A stretch of 64,000 nt of DNA, taken from positions 62,001 to 126,000 of the forward strand of contig CBDANW010000003.1 in NCBI GenBank assembly GCA_965197825.1, written 5' to 3'. The notes beneath the pieces are model-generated. The model was given only the letters and a program-made list of their open reading frames with translations, ran no database searches and was not told the origin of the DNA. Position 1 is the stretch's first letter; each line of letters starts with the position of its first letter. This stretch comes from CBDANW01 sp965197825 (GTDB lineage: Bacteria; Acidobacteriota; Vicinamibacteria; Marinacidobacterales; DATDRI01). The translations under genes and the position numbers were made by a program. Positions 61,317-64,000 of the stretch are shown here, in pieces.

Positions 61317-61617
61317 GAGATCAACCCTTTGTACGTCATCCGACTAGAAAGGCCATTCTCAATCAGGTGGGCTACACGGGCTGCTCGCCCCATATCCTTG
61401 TTGTTCATACGGAAGGCGCATCCGTCAAGGTAACGCTGCGTGTGCTTCTTGCTCCACCAGTGGTGGATCCCGAGTACGCGCGCTTTACGAGAGCCCAAAA
61501 TGACTCGATGCTGTTCGTATGAGCTTCGCCACGAACATACTCGCCAAGAGTGGGCAATACGGGCCTTCCGCCCAACGCAGCCTTTCGAGCTGCTTTAGGC
61601 AGGACAGCCCTCCGGAA
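61313..61617 (-). pseudogene. IS1595/ISXO2-type transposase C-terminal remnant
   Basis: The reverse frames read VRGEAHTNSIESFWALVKRA, then after a shift KKHTQRYLDGCAFRMNNKD and LIENGLSSRMTYKGLIS with a stop at 61313. HTNxIESFW is the third catalytic block of IS1595 transposases. The front of the gene is missing and is replaced by FRRAVLPKAARKAALGG and a kinase start. Its end overlaps the Dam start. Confidence 0.7.
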
Positions 61618-61659
61618 AATCTCGTAAGAACCCAGCCTAGTGCCGGAAGTGAGCGACAT
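61618..61659 (-). pseudogene. Protein kinase N-terminal stub
   Basis: MSLTSGTRLGSYEI is the stereotyped beginning of acidobacterial-type receptor kinases (compare MTIHAGARLGAYEI at 58851). It breaks off just before the glycine loop and joins transposase sequence. It may be the lost start of kinase 1, whose surviving part begins in the glycine loop at 53799. Confidence 0.45.
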
Positions 61660-61773
61660 CGTGAGGCCTTTTGGTCTGGCCGATCAGCGTGAAAATAACC
61701 CCTAGCGAGCTGAAAAGTCAAAAGGGTTTGGTCTTCGAGGTGACGGGAAACGAGGGTCTATTTCGGAACGGGG

Positions 61774-62802
61774 CTAGTCCAGCCACATCGTGCGCACTAG
61801 TTCCTGAAGCGGCACGCCCTTTTTTGACTGCAATAGCAAGAAGCTCCCCACCCGATTCTTGACGCCTTTTTCTTCGAGGAACGTACCGCAGTTCCAGACG
61901 TGCAGCGGCGGTTGGGGAGGTCGGGAGATCTTGGCTTCCCCGGCTCGGTGCGTGTGGCCGAAGACGAAGCCGTCCACTTTTCGACCCCGACAACAGAAGC
62001 GCACGTAGGCGACAATGTTTTGCTTCAGGCCGCGGTCGATGGGCCGACCCCGGGCCTTTCCTCGCGTGAGGTCACCGAGCTTGCCCACCGCATGCAACGC
62101 GCCGACGGCACGCTGGTAAACGCCCTGGCGGACTTGGTAGTTCACCGCGCCGCCATCCACGATGCTCTGATAGAGGCCCACCCGCCGAAAGAAGCTCTGC
62201 CGGGCGTTGGTGGCGGCTTTCTTGTCTTTTGAATTCACGTCGCGGAAGGCACGGTGGGCATCGATTCCAAGTCCCTGGCTTGCGTCCAGGTAGTGTCCGT
62301 GGCCCAGAACCAATCGATGGTCGCCGAGGCGGAGCTCCAGATGGGGATAGGTGACTTCGAAGGAGGCTTCGTCCGACGCGAGGACGCCGCGCAGGAAGGG
62401 TTTACGAAAGTGCCGGTAGAAGCTCACCTTGCCACGAAGCCGTTTGCCGGTGGCAAGCCGCGCCATCAAGTAGCGGTCGACCGACAGGTAGTCGAACAGG
62501 CGATAGTCATGGTTTCCGGGAACGAAGTGGATGTACTTGGCTTCCACTTGGGTGACCAGCTCGTTCAGGAAACGGCGGAAGCCTGCCGAGCGCCGTCCTC
62601 CGGTTCCTTGCGGCATGCCTTCGATAGCCAGGGACCAGTTGCCGATCTGCAGATCGAGGATGTCACCCAACAGCACGACGCGGCGGATCGGCTTGTGCTG
62701 TCTCGCGATGAGAAGAAGCTTCTCGAGCTGGGAGCTGCTATGAAGGAGAGAGCGTGGATCGCCGAAATGTAAATCCGAGAAGACGATGGCTTCGGCGCTC
62801 AT
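61774..62802 (-). CDS. Calcineurin-like metallophosphoesterase
   Basis: 342 residues from the ATG at 62802. Metallophosphatase motifs: IVFSDLHFGDPRS (D-x-H), VVLLGDILDLQIG (GDxxD), HFVPGNHDYRLFD (GNHD), GHGHYLDAS and DGFVFGHTHRAGEAKI (GHTHR), then LHVWNCGTFLEE. It resembles LpxH-like and related phosphatases, but its long middle region suggests another substrate. The ATG overlaps the stop of the PilZ gene upstream (ATGA), so they are translated together. Confidence 0.9.
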   Translation of the reverse strand: MSAEAIVFSDLHFGDPRSLLHSSSQLEKLLLIARQHKPIRRVVLLGDILDLQIGNWSLAIEGMPQGTGGRRSAGFRRFLNELVTQVEAKYIHFVPGNHDYRLFDYLSVDRYLMARLATGKRLRGKVSFYRHFRKPFLRGVLASDEASFEVTYPHLELRLGDHRLVLGHGHYLDASQGLGIDAHRAFRDVNSKDKKAATNARQSFFRRVGLYQSIVDGGAVNYQVRQGVYQRAVGALHAVGKLGDLTRGKARGRPIDRGLKQNIVAYVRFCCRGRKVDGFVFGHTHRAGEAKISRPPQPPLHVWNCGTFLEEKGVKNRVGSFLLLQSKKGVPLQELVRTMWLD

Positions 62803-63203
62803 GTACGCGCATGATCGGGTGGATCCTTTTCGGTGTCGGGTTCGGTGTCGAGCAACAAGCCTGTGTCCGACAACCGATCGATGGCTCGAACCAGATCGCG
62901 ATCGGACTCGGGCTGAAAGAGCACACCGTATCCCGGAGTGACGTCTGCGCTCCCTGGTTGCTCGCAGATGGTGCGCCACACCGTCAGGGCGCGAAGCTTC
63001 AGCCGACCCCTTGCGTCTGCGGGTAGACCCAGGATCACTTCGATCTCTTCTCCCACCCAGACGTCGGCGCCCAGAGTGATGAAGGTGCCGCGGGGGCTCA
63101 GATTGCGGACTTGGCCGGCGCGCCAGCGTCCGGCCGACTGCACCAGCACCGGTATCGGCAGCCGCGCTTCGAATCGGAACCTTTCCTTGCCGGTAGAAGC
63201 CAC
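62799..63203 (-). CDS. PilZ-domain protein
   Basis: 134 residues. It begins MASTGKERFRFEARLPIPVL, where RFEAR is in the place of the RxxxR c-di-GMP motif, followed by VRNLSPRGTFITLGADVWVG (the N-S-x-x-G-like strand) and VGEEIEVILGLPADARG. PilZ proteins bind cyclic di-GMP or act as adaptors. The motif here is somewhat degenerate. It is coupled to the phosphoesterase downstream. Confidence 0.85.
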   Translation of the reverse strand: MASTGKERFRFEARLPIPVLVQSAGRWRAGQVRNLSPRGTFITLGADVWVGEEIEVILGLPADARGRLKLRALTVWRTICEQPGSADVTPGYGVLFQPESDRDLVRAIDRLSDTGLLLDTEPDTEKDPPDHART

Positions 63204-63278
63204 TATCTTATCCGTTGGGTTGGGAAGGTTTAGTGTACATCATCTTGTCTTGGGTGTGAATTGGACACCGGGAAAACG

Positions 63279-64000
63279 TTACATTCTGTTGTACTTGGTC
63301 CCGGCGCCCCCTTCGCGAGGGCTCCAGCGGGGCCCGAGCACGTCGGTTGTCTTGCAGTCGACGCAGTTGGAGGGGTTCACGGCGAGCTTCCCGTCTTGAC
63401 TCTCGTAGACGGCGGCGGGACACATGTGTTGATAGAGCTCGGCGACTTCTTGGGGCACCGTCGGCCCGACTCGCAGGTGGGACGGCATGTCGTCCCGTGT
63501 GTTATTGCCGGAACGAAAGACGCCGTCCAGTTTCGTAAACGTGAGCTTGCCGTCCGCTTTGGGCTCGACCGGCGCCACAATCCGCCGCGTCTCCGCCGCA
63601 TCTTCTTCGACGTCGATCTTGCCGCCCGGAAAGACGCCTCCGGTGACCGTCATGAGGCCGGCCTTGATGCCGCCTGAGTAAAAGCCCGACTTGAAAGCGA
63701 GTCGCATGTTCCGGGTGCGGTAGAGATCCCGGTGGATGAAGCTTTGCCGGATCGCCTTGTCGTAGCCGGCGAGCCCGGCTTGCGATGTATCGTTGGCTGT
63801 AAAGACCTCGAATATCGTGCGGGCCGCCAGGATTCCCGACATCATGGCGTAATGAATGCCTTTCAACGAAGGGACGTCGACGAAACCGGCAGCGTCCCCC
63901 ACCATCAAGAGGCCGTCGCCGTGACAACGTTCCGGAAGCGCATGATAGCCACCCTCGGGAATCGTCTTGGCACCCCATTCCAGCATCTCTCCGTCCTCGA
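63279..64000 (-). CDS. Electron-transfer-flavoprotein:ubiquinone oxidoreductase, C-terminal part (runs off the window)
   Basis: An open frame enters from beyond 64000 and ends at 63279. GLLMVGDAAGFVDVPSLKGI (FAD-binding), HYAMMSGILAARTIFEV, KADGKLTFTKLDGVFRSGNN, HMCPAAVYE and NPSNCVDCKTTDVLGPRW identify ETF-QO. It passes electrons from fatty-acid and amino-acid oxidation to quinone. Three of the four usual cluster cysteines are visible; the last is Thr (CVDCKTT instead of CxxCKTC). The N-terminal part is outside the window. Confidence 0.9.
   Translation of the reverse strand, partial: EDGEMLEWGAKTIPEGGYHALPERCHGDGLLMVGDAAGFVDVPSLKGIHYAMMSGILAARTIFEVFTANDTSQAGLAGYDKAIRQSFIHRDLYRTRNMRLAFKSGFYSGGIKAGLMTVTGGVFPGGKIDVEEDAAETRRIVAPVEPKADGKLTFTKLDGVFRSGNNTRDDMPSHLRVGPTVPQEVAELYQHMCPAAVYESQDGKLAVNPSNCVDCKTTDVLGPRWSPREGGAGTKYNRM

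Overview
The window looks like a high-GC chromosome segment from an IS-rich bacterium of the Acidobacteriota type. This is inferred from the style of the genes, not from any marker gene: decayed Ser/Thr kinases with PD40 propeller tails, an ArsR-methyltransferase fusion next to ahcY, and many single-copy secreted or lipoprotein genes. I saw no rRNA, tRNA or CRISPR array.

Layout. 1-6560 is an accessory left flank: an edge-truncated XRE/ImmA-type regulator, an insertion sequence with terminal repeats over 100 bp long, two HEPN-motif proteins, a broken Dam methylase and a transposase stub. 6734-9401 is a complete IS1595-type transposon with matching 23-bp ends. It carries four passenger genes, one with twelve 10-bp tandem repeats just after its start codon. 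9630-11692 is a small metabolic block (metallo-beta-lactamase-fold hydrolase, TlpA-like protein). 11890-14122 is a graveyard of IS ends, DUF499/HTH and PIN-domain relics and an IS6 element.

14150-43308 is mostly ordinary chromosome. It holds an ArsR-methyltransferase regulator and ahcY (with an IS630 inserted exactly at the ahcY stop codon), a Na+/alanine symporter, an NHL-repeat protein, an acetamidase/formamidase, an M48 protease with two YbjQ-family proteins, a tesA-ybbA-ybbP exporter cluster, a sulfatase-fold lipoprotein, ppk1, an AI-2E-type permease, a chimeric FMN reductase/sugar dehydrogenase, a GH15 enzyme, an acyl-activating/acyltransferase fusion, DsbA/DUF423/MgtC genes and a queuosine-salvage protein with a Tat-like leader.

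43309-61720 is a second accessory and decay zone. It has a MITE, frameshifted pilT and ompA genes, an IS1595 deletion derivative with a 17-codon ORF and a strong hairpin, an XRE/rhodanese pair, one IS256 nested in another with a 9-bp target duplication, two decayed kinases, IS3 and IS66 elements, and a Dam-type methylase plus PD-(D/E)XK nuclease pair split by a second IS630 copy. 61774-64000 returns to chromosome: a metallophosphoesterase, a PilZ protein and the 3' part of an ETF-ubiquinone oxidoreductase.

The most interesting material is the IS1595 passenger module (7782-9094) with its frame-switching repeat tract, and the restriction-modification pair whose original overlapping junction can be rebuilt by removing IS630.
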